From Porpolomopsis calyptriformis (taxonomy: Eukaryota > Basidiomycota > Agaricomycetes > Agaricales > Hygrophoraceae), in assembly GCA_951640195.1 (NCBI GenBank), contig OX621172.1:1922001-1986000 (forward strand): a DNA stretch of 64,000 bases. The letters run 5' to 3'. The notes beneath the pieces were generated by a model. That model did not search any database. It was given only the letters and a program-made list of their open reading frames with translations, and was not told where the DNA came from. The position numbers were made by a program, and so were the translations under genes. Positions 20,922-30,023 of this stretch are shown here, in pieces. Within the stretch, counting starts at the first letter, position 1. Each line of letters begins with the position of its first letter.

Positions 20922-23900
20922 TCCGGCCAAGTGCTAAATGCCCAAGCACTTTGGCTGTGTCCCATGTATGTGTACCACCATCTATGAAAAGTTTTCGTTT
21001 TCTTGGCACACTTGAACAGGGCAAAGGCGCTCTCGAATTCTATTTTTGGATCACGAGTGCCGACAATCTTCGACGAGTGGCTATCATAGCACTCATTGAC
21101 TCTGGCGCCTCAGGGAATTTTATTGACGAAGCATTCGTTCGTCAAATGGAGATATCGACCTATCTGTTGGATGAGGTTGTACCGGTACGAAACGCTGATG
21201 GTTCCGAGAACCGAGGAGGTCCCATCACGCATGACACAGACCTGTTTATCGAGGCACCAGATCTATCTTTTCGAGAACGAATCCGGTTGGAGGTCACCAA
21301 CTTAGGAAGAAAACAACAGGTTATCCTCGGCTTCCCATGGCTTTTGCGACACAACCCCACCATCAATTGGACAAAAGGCACCTTAACTTTTGCGTCTGGT
21401 GACACGCTGTTCAGTAGTATGCGAGTCGGAGTGTTGCCCCCACAGGAAGAACTCTACGTCTTTGATTCGAGTCTGAAACATGACTCCTTTATCCGTTTGG
21501 TCGGAATTGACCATTCCCGACCAGTTTCCATTGAGGAGGACATCAAATCCTTCATTCCCAGTCGTTATCACAATTTCTGGCGTGTTTTCCATACCGCAGA
21601 ATTTGACAAACTTCCTCCTCGACGTTCCTTTGATCATGCGATCAACCTCTACCCGAACACCAAATTTCAAGTCAGAAAACTCTATCCCCTTTCCCCCTAT
21701 GAACAGGTGGAACTTAACAAGTTTATTGACGAAAATCTCAGAACAGGTCGAATACGTCCATCGAAATCACCACAAGCTGCTCCTTTCTTCTTTGCGAAAA
21801 AGGCTGAAGAGATCAATGCTAAAGGTCTCAGTGCTGGTCTACGTCCCATCCAGGACTATCGTTACATCAACTCGAAAACCATTCCTGATCGTTATCCCCT
21901 CCCCCTTCTGTCGGAAATTCTCCAAGTGCCGAAGCTTGCTACTGCTTCGCTCTTCACTGTCATCGATATCCGATGGGGATTTAACAACATACGACTCAAG
22001 GAAGGCGACGAATGGAAAGCAGCCTTCATCACCAATCGAGGACTCTTCGAACCGACCGTTATGTTCTTTGGACTACGAAACTCCCCAGCATCTTTTCAAC
22101 GAATGATAGACGTTCTCTTTAAACCTGTTCTGGACTCTGGCTGTGTTCACATCTATATCGACGACATTCTCATTATGGGCGACACCCCCGAAGAAATCCG
22201 CCACTGGACTGACGAAACCCTTAAACTCATGGAGAAGAATCAACTATCTGCCAAGCCTGTCAAATGCCAAATGGAGAAGACCTCTGTTACATACCTTGGT
22301 ACAATCATCAGTAAAGGTCAACTCGCTATCAATCCAAAAAAGGTGGACGCCATTATCAATTGGCCGACACCCCAAAAACTACGAGATCTCCAATCCTTCC
22401 TTGGCACCACCAACTTCTGGCGATGTTATATCAAAAGTTTCTCCTCAGTCGTTCGTCCCCTCTGTGGCCTTTTACGGAAAGACCAACCTTGGGATTGGTC
22501 TCCTTTGTGTCAAAAAGCCTTTGAACAACTCAAATATCTTGTCACTACAGCCCCTGTCCTTCTTACCCCACGGCCAGACCTTCCTTACCTCTTGGAGACC
22601 GATGCCTCTGATTTCGGTATTGGCGCGGTCTTATCTCAGAAACACGACAATGGTTGGCACCCTGTTGGCTTTTTCTCGAAGTCCCTACTCCCTGCCGAGT
22701 ACAATTATCCTACCCATGACCTGGAGATGCTTGCGATCATCACTTCCCTCAAGTATTGGCGCTATCTTTTAGAAGGCGCAAGGGATACTGTATTGATAAA
22801 AACAGACAATTTGGCGCTCAAGTACTTCATGCAGAACAGATCCCTCTCCAGACGACAAGCACGTTGGATGGAATACTTAGGCAGATTCGACTTCAAGATC
22901 GAATACTCTCCTGGAGTCAAGAACAAAGCCAATGGACTCTCCCGCCGACCCGATCACCGTCGTACAGAAAAAGAAGAACTAGAAGGCAAAGCCCTCCTCC
23001 CCCCCGAACGCTTCATCAATGCTATCATTTCCATGTCCGAACCCTCTTTCATGTCAAGACTTCGCTTCCCCAACTTCAATCAAATCCCAGAGGAGATTCG
23101 CATCAAATTATCCGATTCCTCTTCCGGCTACTCCTTCACTGATGGAATTGTGAGAGATGCAGGAGATCGTATTGTCGTGCCAGCGGACGTATCACTACGC
23201 ACAGAGATAATTCGATTGACCCACTCCCTACCCCATGGAGGCCATCCCGGAATCGAGAAGACACGTGAGCTTGTGTTGCGGAACTACACCTGGAGTAGTG
23301 CTGCCCCTGAAATCCGTGTATTCGTATCATCCTGTCCGACCTGCCAACAAGTCAAGCTCTATCCCTCGAAGCCTGCAGGTCTCCTAGAACCTATTCCCCC
23401 TTCGTCTCGACCTTGGGAAGAAATCACCGCCGATCTAATCGTGGAACTCCCCCAATCATCTGGCTACGATGCTGTCTTAGTCGTTGTTAATCGTTTTACC
23501 AAACGCGCTCACTTTATCCCGACGATATCGAATATTTCTGCAGAAGGAGTTGCAAAACTCTTCAGGGACAACATATGGAAACACCACGGCTGGCCAAAGA
23601 AGATCATAACTGATCGAGGAACTCAGTTCGCCTCCAAATTCGCGAAAGCTCTCAATACTCATTTGGGAATCATCTCCGGTCTATCCACCGCTTATCACCC
23701 CCAAACTGATGGTCAAATGGAACGCACCAATCAAGAACTTGAACAATACCTTCATTTATATACAAACTTTATGCAAGACGATTGGTCCAACTGGCTATCC
23801 CCAGCTGAATTCGCGTATAATAACCGACAACACTCCTCAATGAAACACACTCCCTTTTACCTTGACACTGGCCAACATCCCTTCGTCCCGTCTATCCCTG

Positions 23901-24469
23901 CGACCCCTACTTCCAATCCCGCAGCAGATGCCTTTCACGATCATCTCACAGAAGTCCGTAAAGAAGCCACAAAAGCTCTAGAAGCAACGGCCGAAACTAT
24001 GAAACGCTTCGCAGATCGTAAATGGAAAGATACCCAACTCCAAATAGGTCAATTTGTTTATCTTGATACCCGTAACTTAAAAACAGGTCGTCCAACCCTC
24101 AAACTTGATGTCCGACGCACTGGACCATTCAAAGTTCTAGAAAAAATCGGAAAAGTCTCTTATCGCCTGGCCCTTCCTTTATTATGGAAAATACACGACG
24201 TCTTTCACGTTTCACTCCTGAGACCCGCTAATATTAACTCCGATCTCCATCCAGAGGAAGTAGATGATAATCTCCGTCCACCTCCGGATGTCATTCAAGA
24301 GAAAGAGGAATACGAGGTTGAACGAATTCTCCAACACCACGGGTCTACCCAACGTCGTACGTATTTGGTTAAATGGGTCGGCTATCCCATTGAAGAAGCA
24401 ACTTGGGAGCCGAAGAAGAATCTCCTCCATGCGAAAGAACGAATTCTAGAATATGAACACTCAATTTAA
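20861..24469 (+). CDS. pol: Element B Pol polyprotein, about 1200 aa
   Basis: Open in the -1 frame relative to Gag, from at least 20861 (no ATG needed if made by frameshifting). Residue numbers count from 20861. Aspartic protease LIDSGASGNFID at about 77; RT about 260-470 with YIDD at 432-435; RNase H with ETDASDFGIGAVLSQ at about 578. Integrase zinc finger (H..H, CPTCQQ) at about 785-828. Integrase catalytic Asp at about 858, Asp at about 918 (TDRGTQF) and Glu at about 954 (GQMERTNQE) have the D-35-E spacing. A C-terminal chromodomain occupies about 1149-1200 (YEVERILQHH, YLVKWVGYPIEEATWEP). All catalytic residues are intact. Chromodomain integrases of this group are known to direct insertion to H3K9-methylated chromatin. 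Confidence 0.95.
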   Translation: MGQGETGCASSSVKRAKGFLIRPSAKCPSTLAVSHVCVPPSMKSFRFLGTLEQGKGALEFYFWITSADNLRRVAIIALIDSGASGNFIDEAFVRQMEISTYLLDEVVPVRNADGSENRGGPITHDTDLFIEAPDLSFRERIRLEVTNLGRKQQVILGFPWLLRHNPTINWTKGTLTFASGDTLFSSMRVGVLPPQEELYVFDSSLKHDSFIRLVGIDHSRPVSIEEDIKSFIPSRYHNFWRVFHTAEFDKLPPRRSFDHAINLYPNTKFQVRKLYPLSPYEQVELNKFIDENLRTGRIRPSKSPQAAPFFFAKKAEEINAKGLSAGLRPIQDYRYINSKTIPDRYPLPLLSEILQVPKLATASLFTVIDIRWGFNNIRLKEGDEWKAAFITNRGLFEPTVMFFGLRNSPASFQRMIDVLFKPVLDSGCVHIYIDDILIMGDTPEEIRHWTDETLKLMEKNQLSAKPVKCQMEKTSVTYLGTIISKGQLAINPKKVDAIINWPTPQKLRDLQSFLGTTNFWRCYIKSFSSVVRPLCGLLRKDQPWDWSPLCQKAFEQLKYLVTTAPVLLTPRPDLPYLLETDASDFGIGAVLSQKHDNGWHPVGFFSKSLLPAEYNYPTHDLEMLAIITSLKYWRYLLEGARDTVLIKTDNLALKYFMQNRSLSRRQARWMEYLGRFDFKIEYSPGVKNKANGLSRRPDHRRTEKEELEGKALLPPERFINAIISMSEPSFMSRLRFPNFNQIPEEIRIKLSDSSSGYSFTDGIVRDAGDRIVVPADVSLRTEIIRLTHSLPHGGHPGIEKTRELVLRNYTWSSAAPEIRVFVSSCPTCQQVKLYPSKPAGLLEPIPPSSRPWEEITADLIVELPQSSGYDAVLVVVNRFTKRAHFIPTISNISAEGVAKLFRDNIWKHHGWPKKIITDRGTQFASKFAKALNTHLGIISGLSTAYHPQTDGQMERTNQELEQYLHLYTNFMQDDWSNWLSPAEFAYNNRQHSSMKHTPFYLDTGQHPFVPSIPATPTSNPAADAFHDHLTEVRKEATKALEATAETMKRFADRKWKDTQLQIGQFVYLDTRNLKTGRPTLKLDVRRTGPFKVLEKIGKVSYRLALPLLWKIHDVFHVSLLRPANINSDLHPEEVDDNLRPPPDVIQEKEEYEVERILQHHGSTQRRTYLVKWVGYPIEEATWEPKKNLLHAKERILEYEHSI

Positions 24470-24599
24470 ACGGCGACCAAATCACTCTTTCACGGTATCA
24501 ACTCCCCTCGTTTATATTTTCACTTCATCACCTTTCCAAACTCCGACACATCCTTATAATCTCTTTCATCTCCGTCTTTCACTAGAAATCGACATCACT

Positions 24600-25178
24600 A
24601 TGCCCGCAGAACGCTCACACCAAACCGCTCGCAAATCAACCGGTGGTCGTCCACCCCGCGCTCCTCATATGTCCACTGGAGGACAACCCCCTCGCCGCGC
24701 TCCCCCTCCGCTCGCTTCCACCTCCTCCGCCTACGGTGAAGCTGAGCTCGCCGGACAACTCTGGCAACACAACCGACGCGCGCGTAACCGGGACCTTCCT
24801 ATATGGCCAGAGGAAATCATCGCACCACCCATCCCACCCGAGCAAATCATTGAGTCGCTACAGAAGGACGTCGAATACTACAAAAGTGAAATCGCGAGAC
24901 TGAACGAAGAGCTGTACAATCAAGGAATAAGTTTAGATGGAAAGAGAAGAGCGAGTGAGTATTGGCGAGAACAGGCCAAACACTGGGAGACGAAATATGA
25001 GGAAGTCGTAAAGGTACTTCCCCATCTTGATTCCCCGGTCCTTCCTGTTTTCCCAGGTCCGCTCATCGTTCCCCCCGGTTTGTCGTCGAACCCCATCACC
25101 ATCCCCGACGACGACGATACTTCCCTGGCCGACATTATTTCCCTGTCGACCGCCATCTCCGACAAGGACTTAATCTAG
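24600..25178 (+). CDS. Element B third ORF, 192 aa: histone H3 tail-like N-terminus plus coiled coil
   Basis: ATG 24600 lies 130 bp after the pol stop; the frame is open from 24453, overlapping the end of pol. Residues 8-16 are QTARKSTGG, identical to histone H3 residues 5-13, and the following RPPR resembles H3 KAPR. Lys12 and Ser13 here correspond to H3 K9 and S10. A second degenerate copy, MSTGGQPPRR, follows at about 24-33. Residues about 80-140 are a charged helical/coiled-coil stretch (EQIIESLQKDVEYYKSEIAR); the C-terminus has ITIPDDDD, which could be a SUMO-interaction motif (inference). No membrane segment, so not an envelope protein. I suggest a histone-mimic accessory protein that could bind or engage H3K9 readers and writers; this is untested. 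Confidence 0.75.
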   Translation: MPAERSHQTARKSTGGRPPRAPHMSTGGQPPRRAPPPLASTSSAYGEAELAGQLWQHNRRARNRDLPIWPEEIIAPPIPPEQIIESLQKDVEYYKSEIARLNEELYNQGISLDGKRRASEYWREQAKHWETKYEEVVKVLPHLDSPVLPVFPGPLIVPPGLSSNPITIPDDDDTSLADIISLSTAISDKDLI

Positions 25179-25258
25179 TCCTTCACCTCCTCCGCACCCT
25201 TCAACACTCTCAAAGCCGCCTCGAATTTCGGGACGAAATTCCTTTTAGTGTGGGTGTA

Positions 25259-25626
25259 TGTCACGGACACTTTTTCCTTTTTCCTTTTAGTCATACTTGA
25301 TCAGTCTACATTCCGTTTATCCTTCCGCTTTACCGTTTTATATATAGATTGATCACATGTACCTTCCTTCCGACTCTTTTACGAGTCACATTCCGTTTCC
25401 GCTATTGTTTTCGTGACTCTTCACTAGTCACATTCCGGATTCCGCTTTGTAATCGTACACACGACTGACTCATGGCGACTCAGGTAGTTAGTATATAAAG
25501 CCTGATCTTTAGTCAGTAAGTTAAGTTCGATTCCTAGTTAGCTCCCCCACTCTTTAGTCGAATTCCATTTCCCTCATCAGCCCCTCCAACGCGAGAAGTA
25601 AAACCTTCAACTACCGAATCATAACA
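25259..25626 (+). repeat. Element B 3' LTR
   Basis: 368 bp, two differences from the 5' LTR. It is preceded by the TTCGGGACGAAATTCC block and GTGTGGGTGTA, a weak purine-rich tract at the usual second-strand priming position. Confidence 0.93.
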
Positions 25627-25813
25627 TAATTGGACCAGGTTGTGGGGAGAGGGGGTGTCATGAAATTGGCGTTCACTCTATTAAAATTCCTCTCTTTTCT
25701 TCGTTCTTTTCTTTTCTTTCTTATACCAATTCTTTTGGGAGGAAGGCTGTCTTTATTGGCAGCGGAAACTACTTGTACAAAAGGAGGAGTCCATGTCTGA
25801 CTAGCTAATTATA

Positions 25814-26644
25814 CTAGTCCATCTTGGCAATCTCCTGCACCATACTGTCCCTCAAGAACTCTACAAAACTCGACACTACTTGACCATCTATTGCGGCCAA
25901 CTTATTACCCCAGTAGATTGCCCTATTGGTGTCACCACCGGAGGCCTGCAACTTGGCAGCCTTCCCTTCAACGAAACTCATCGCTATCTTTCTCGCTTCC
26001 TCACCCAACCAATCGTTGGTGGGCTCCATAACAAACTGGGAGGAACTTCTTCCTCCTCGATCTTGATGTTGACATTGGTCAACGACGATGACAAATCTTT
26101 GACTAAAAAAGACAGGGAATCAGCAACTATGAAGAGAGCGAGAGAGTTAAAGGCACACCACTAGACAAAACACTTGTTGGACTAGGGGTCCAAGGACGGA
26201 AAGGGGGGCTGGTAGCCAAGTCCTCAGGCTTAGCATCATCAAAGGGGAGGGGATACCCCCAACAGTCGGAACTCCAATCAACTCGCTCCTCCAAAGGGAG
26301 CTTGGAGGTGGGAGGAGGGGCGTCATCATCCCAAGCTAAAAAGGGAAAGCCTATTATCAATAAACACGGACTAATAAAGACAAAACAAGATACATACCAA
26401 GCGGATCCTCCATCAAGCCACAAACATGCTGGATTAGCCAGCGAACATACGGACACTTTCTGACCTTATGCTTGCCACCGCAAGCAAAACAAGAGAAGGA
26501 AGACCAGCAGAGGTCGGCGTCGGAAGGGACGCACTGAAGGTAGTAATGAAACAAATCACAATCGAGAAAGACAGGAGCGGTGCGGTGCACCACTCCAGAC
26601 TGCTTGAAGAATCGAACGTAGTGGCCTTGGTGGGAAGAAGTCAT
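25814..26644 (-). pseudogene. Antisense gene inside C1 (frameshifted copy)
   Basis: Three exons on the minus strand (26644-26398, 26335-26159, 26096-25814). Exon 1 has SHQGHYVRFFKQSGVVH and a knuckle-like CFACGGKHKVRKC (CX2CX3HX4C). Exon 2 is acidic and Pro-rich (WDDDAPPPTSKLPLEE); exon 3 ends in WLGEEARKIAMSFVEGKAAK and FVEFLRDSMVQEIAK. Compared with C2 and C3, one base is missing near 26022 (GGTGGGCTCC for GGTGGGACTCC), which breaks exon 3. Predicted length about 235 aa if intact. Function unknown; a nucleic-acid-binding role is only suggested by the knuckle. Confidence 0.6.
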
Positions 26645-26839
26645 GATGATTGACAAGGATTGAACTGAAGTGTAGGGATACAACCCCACACCTTTTATAT
26701 GCTCAGACACAAAGGGAAGACCAAAAGGAGGTTCCTCAGTCAAAGAAGAGAAACCCGATATGCCAGACAAGAGATAGAAACAATGGCAATCTCATGACTA
26801 GAAGAACAATAGGAACCAGTCATGAGACAGCACAGCCTG

Positions 26840-26902
26840 ATACTGCGGAAGGCTATGCCCAATAGAGTTGAGTCATCAAAACAACACAGCCTTCCGCAGT
26901 AT
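26840..26902. promoter_or_regulatory. Conserved 15-bp inverted repeat between the C1 antisense gene and TATA box
   Basis: ATACTGCGGAAGGCT (26840-26854) and AGCCTTCCGCAGTAT (26888-26902) are perfect inverted arms with a 33-base loop. The same arms are at 36362-36376/36410-36424 in C2 and 40880-40894/40928-40942 in C3. Confidence 0.8.
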
Positions 26903-27366
26903 AACTAAGAACAATAGCAAACCTTAAACCGGAGGCTGTGAACAATAGAAAATGGGGTGACTGCGGAAGCTGACTCATAGTGACTCCTATTTTAGAAATA
27001 CTATATAAACCCTGAGGGCGAAGCAGATCATCACTTCATCCTCCTGTGAGATTACTTGTAGTAGCACGAACGCAATCAGAATCATCAGACTTCTTTTCCA
27101 TCAGAACAAGAAAAGAGAAACACAAAACACAACTACTGAGCCAACCGTTCATGCCCATATTCCCTAAACTCTCAGCAGAGGCATGCAACGGATTCAACCC
27201 GCAGAACAACTTCTTTGTAGAAGTAAAACTTAATTCAGAAGGAATCATCACTCTATACGAAGACGTCCCTGTCAGAACCTTCTTCTACATCCTACTAGAC
27301 TTATTGAGCTCCAAGGCCTGCCTTGTGATTAACGAAAAGACTTGCAACTACAGTTGTGACAGGGGG

Positions 27367-28750
27367 ACTGAGGTACATTTGGTGAACGATGTCACAATGA
27401 ATGTTCTTTTCAAAAATTTGGATCTTTTCTTTATCCTAGTGGCTAAGCCTAGTGAGTTTTGCCTTCATTTCATACTTAATAAGGTACTCCACAATGAGAG
27501 ATGATCCTTGCATCATGGTCTTGATTTCCTCACATGCATGCTACTCTGAGGTAGTATCTTTAAAGCTTCTGTCCAGACCAAGCTTGAAATTTACCCAGGA
27601 AGGAAAGGGGATTGGATTGCCTTGAGCATCAGTCTGATTGAGAAAGTTGTCAATGAAGTACTGGGCCCAGATAGCGGCAGTCCCTTCCTTCATATATAAA
27701 AGGGTGACGAGGGTGCATTCTGTGGCATTGGTAACTCCTTGGCTGGCTAGGAATATAATAACCTATCAGTACCAATCCCTATAGGCTTTGGGATCACCAT
27801 TGAATGTGCTGGGTTTGGTGAGTTTGATTTTGCTTGTGTAGGAGTAGCCATGGGTGGAGCAGGTGGGGGACTGTTTGATAGTGGGGGAGGAGGTATTGGA
27901 GGGTTTGGATTGGGATCAGAGTTTATATCAGGGAGAGAAGTAGGCAGCTCTTGAGGAGAAGGACTTGGTTTTCTAGATGAGAGAGAAGATGGAACAGAAG
28001 GAGGTGGGTCTGAAGGTTCAGGTTCAGGTTCAAATTCCATGGAGGTGATTCGTTACTTTCCCGAGGCAGTAGGTTGCGGGAAAGGTGATTCAACTAGTGG
28101 AGGAGGGGTTCATTGAGGTCTAAGACCTAGAAAGGAGAATGAAATTGGAGTCTAGGGTAGAAGCATGGAGGGTCTGGATACAAGCAAAGAGATGGGAGGT
28201 AGAGGAGGAGGAAGGAGTTGTGATAAGAAGGGCGAGTGGATCTCAAGTTGATCCTCAGGTGCGTCTTCATACTCAAGTTCTTCTTCAGGTTCTGAGGCAC
28301 TGTAAGAGGGCCTCCACAATGGGTGAGATATGGTGATTAATGATCGAGTATGAGATTGATTTCTCATACATCTTAGGTCTCACATTGTCAGAAGATGTGG
28401 ACAATGGGGATAATAACTTGTTCTATCAGATAATGTGGGTGATGAATGCGAATGTGGACTTGAAGATGGATGACCAGCTTGGCTTCAAGGAGTGTAAGAG
28501 GATTGTTGAAATCCTCAATTGGGGACAATAGAGTGGTGTCAAAGGATTCCTCAGATGAGGACAATGAAGGGGACAAAGGTGGAGATGGGGCAGAGTTAGG
28601 TTCATAGAATTTGTCAACCAACAGGTTGAGCTGTTCTATGAGGGAATCAAGCTTGAGCAGTGACAAGTCTAGTGCAGCTGTGGCAATCAGATGTTTATTG
28701 CTAATAAGCTTGGACATCAAGGCCTAATGGGGTTTGGGGTTGGTGAGGGT
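27367..28750 (-). pseudogene. Element A gag 5' part, decayed
   Basis: Minus-strand fragments: MSKLISNKHLIATAALDLSL with a short helix (28720 downward), Pro/Ser-rich linkers (28040-27747, PIPPPPLSNSPPPAPP), then capsid-like sequence down to 27367. Frames are broken by stops. Continues across B and C1 into 18957. Confidence 0.6.
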
Positions 28751-28978
28751 GTAGGGTGGGGGCAGCAATGGAGAGTACAAGGCTAGAGTAGTAGTTGAGT
28801 TGAATACTGTGTGGGGATGTCAAAGGGTCTCCCATAGTTTTCCAATCAAAAGAGGACAGCTTTGCAGGGGGAGTCCAGGTTGGGATTCCAAGGCAATCGC
28901 TCAGCTAACATAGTAGCAGAGATAATCAGATGAATCTTGACCAGGGACTATTGCAGAGAGAAGCAGAGGGGGAGGTTA

Positions 28979-28990
28979 AGTTTCAATCTT
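28979..28990 (-). other. Element A primer-binding site for self-priming
   Basis: Minus strand AAGATTGAAACT, one base inside the 5' LTR. It is the reverse complement of a 12-base site inside that LTR (29084-29095). Same spacing as in element B. Confidence 0.65.
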
Positions 28991-28991
28991 C

Positions 28992-29338
28992 TGTTAAGGC
29001 ACAGGGGCCTCCTGGTTATACTTAGGGTACTCAACAGAGGGGACTAAGATCTCAGCCTAAGGCTAAGGAGGGGTGTCTCTGTTAAGATTGAAACTAAGGC
29101 TACAAACTCTGACTATGCTACTTATCTAATCTGAGTTTGAATCTTATGACTCAACTACAATCTATGGAACAGCTGACTCAGCTGCTGCATAACTGCGGAT
29201 GGCGCCATCACCAACCAATAGGAATTTCCCCTCCAATCTACAAGGTAACAAACAAGAAAGGAAGGTGATGGGGGGATAAGATAAGATTAGGGAAGAGATT
29301 GTGATAAGATAAAAGGGAAAACAAGATGTATCATAACA
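28992..29338 (-). repeat. Element A 5' LTR
   Basis: 347 bp, ends in CATAACA before AGAGC; contains GATAAGATAAGATTAG and CTGCGGATGG motifs shared with other LTR fragments here. Confidence 0.9.
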
Positions 29339-29343
29339 AGAGC

Positions 29344-29622
29344 TCTGACTCAAATATGCCCACCTAATTATCAAATGTTATTCCTAAGTATTACATTTAT
29401 GAAAATTCCTATCTCCTCAAGTACTTTGTATTTTATGCTCATTCTTGCTGGAGATGAAAGAGAGTACCATAAAACTAGCATACATTGTGTGATTAAGAAA
29501 TGTGGCTATTACTCATCAAGAAATACCCACATGCCCACTAGCAGGGGTGTTACATCAGCAGTGGTGTCTCAGGTAGCTTCCGGGGACAACACAGAGTCTA
29601 TTGCATAAGATAGAGGAAATGA
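29344..29622. other. Flank of element A, no gene
   Basis: AT-rich sequence with short frames only; possibly an older transposon relic. Confidence 0.3.
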
Positions 29623-30023
29623 TGTTGAAATTCAAGACTAAGGAAGATACAAGCGTATCGTACTCTACTTATATCTATCTGAGTCTGGAATGTGATAGTG
29701 ATCGCTACGGGGATGTTCCATGGAACGGCTGACTAATGCACAGCAATGCGCAGCCTTGCGCAGCTACTGCGGAATAACTGCGGAGCATGTCTTCATTGAC
29801 CAATAGCGCAAACGCCTCCAATCTATGAGAACTTGCAATAAGATAAGATTAGATGGGGAGATAAGATAAGATAATTGAGAAGGAGAAATTGAAAGGAAGG
29901 TGGGTGGAGGTTCAATCGGTAGTGTCACATGTCACATGTGATGTGTGACCGACCAGTCGGCGTGACAGGTCACAGAAGTCACAGACAGGGGACAAGTGGA
30001 CGAAAAACAAGGAAGTTGTAACA
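29623..30023. repeat. Old solo LTR-like fragment 1
   Basis: Begins TGTTGAA and ends GTAACA. Shares GACTAAGGAAG, a TACTCTACTTATA block, CTGCGGA motifs and the GATAAGATAAGAT run with 32689-32967. No matching target duplication found. Confidence 0.5.

Larger units (their letters stand above)
18963..25626 (+). mobile_element. Element B: complete young Ty3/Gypsy chromovirus with a third ORF
   Basis: 368-bp LTRs (18963-19330, 25259-25626) begin TGTCACGG and end CATAACA, flanked by TAATT (18958-18962, 25627-25631). The LTRs differ at only two positions that I can see (CTTTCACGAG/CTTTTACGAG and CTACTGAATC/CTACCGAATC), so the insertion is recent. Internal order: self-primer binding site, gag, pol (protease, RT, RNase H, integrase, chromodomain) and a third ORF. 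All ORFs are open and catalytic residues present, so it may be competent. It inserted into the gag region of element A. Confidence 0.95.
25656..27361 (+). mobile_element. Element C1: solitary LTR-like element, 1706 bp
   Basis: Ends TGTCATG...GTTGTGACA (5-bp terminal inverted TGTCA/TGACA) with a GGGGG duplication (25651-25655, 27362-27366). Plus-strand TATA (CTATATAAA, 27001-27009) lies about 1.35 kb in, so it reads as a solo LTR with a very long U3. The U3 carries a spliced gene on the opposite strand. Same family as C2 and C3. It sits 20 bp right of element B, inside element A gag. Confidence 0.8.
12471..29338 (-). mobile_element. Element A: old Ty3/Gypsy retrotransposon hosting nested insertions
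   Basis: 347-bp direct LTRs (12471-12817 and 28992-29338) begin TGTTAAGG and end TAACA, flanked by the 5-bp duplication AGAGC (12466-12470, 29339-29343). The coding strand is minus: gag remnants at the right, then protease, RT, integrase and chromodomain leftwards. A purine-rich tract adjoins the left LTR (minus strand GAAGGGAGAGTGA, 12818-12830), as expected for this orientation. Nested inside are element B with its TAATT duplication, C1 with GGGGG, and two MITE-like elements with 4-bp duplications. Without them the element would be about 8.2 kb. It is full of stops and transitions, so inactive. Confidence 0.9.

Noticed and set aside
21480..23142. Plus-strand 208-, 209- and 128-aa ORFs within element B
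   Set aside because: Out-of-frame shadows of the intact pol reading frame.
24453..24599. Upstream ATG for the element B third ORF
   Set aside because: It overlaps pol, and the extra 49 residues are unlike the rest; ATG 24600 places the H3-like tail at the N-terminus. Upstream initiation cannot be excluded.
24600..24665. Third ORF as an envelope gene
   Set aside because: No signal peptide or membrane helix; composition is soluble and disordered plus coiled coil.
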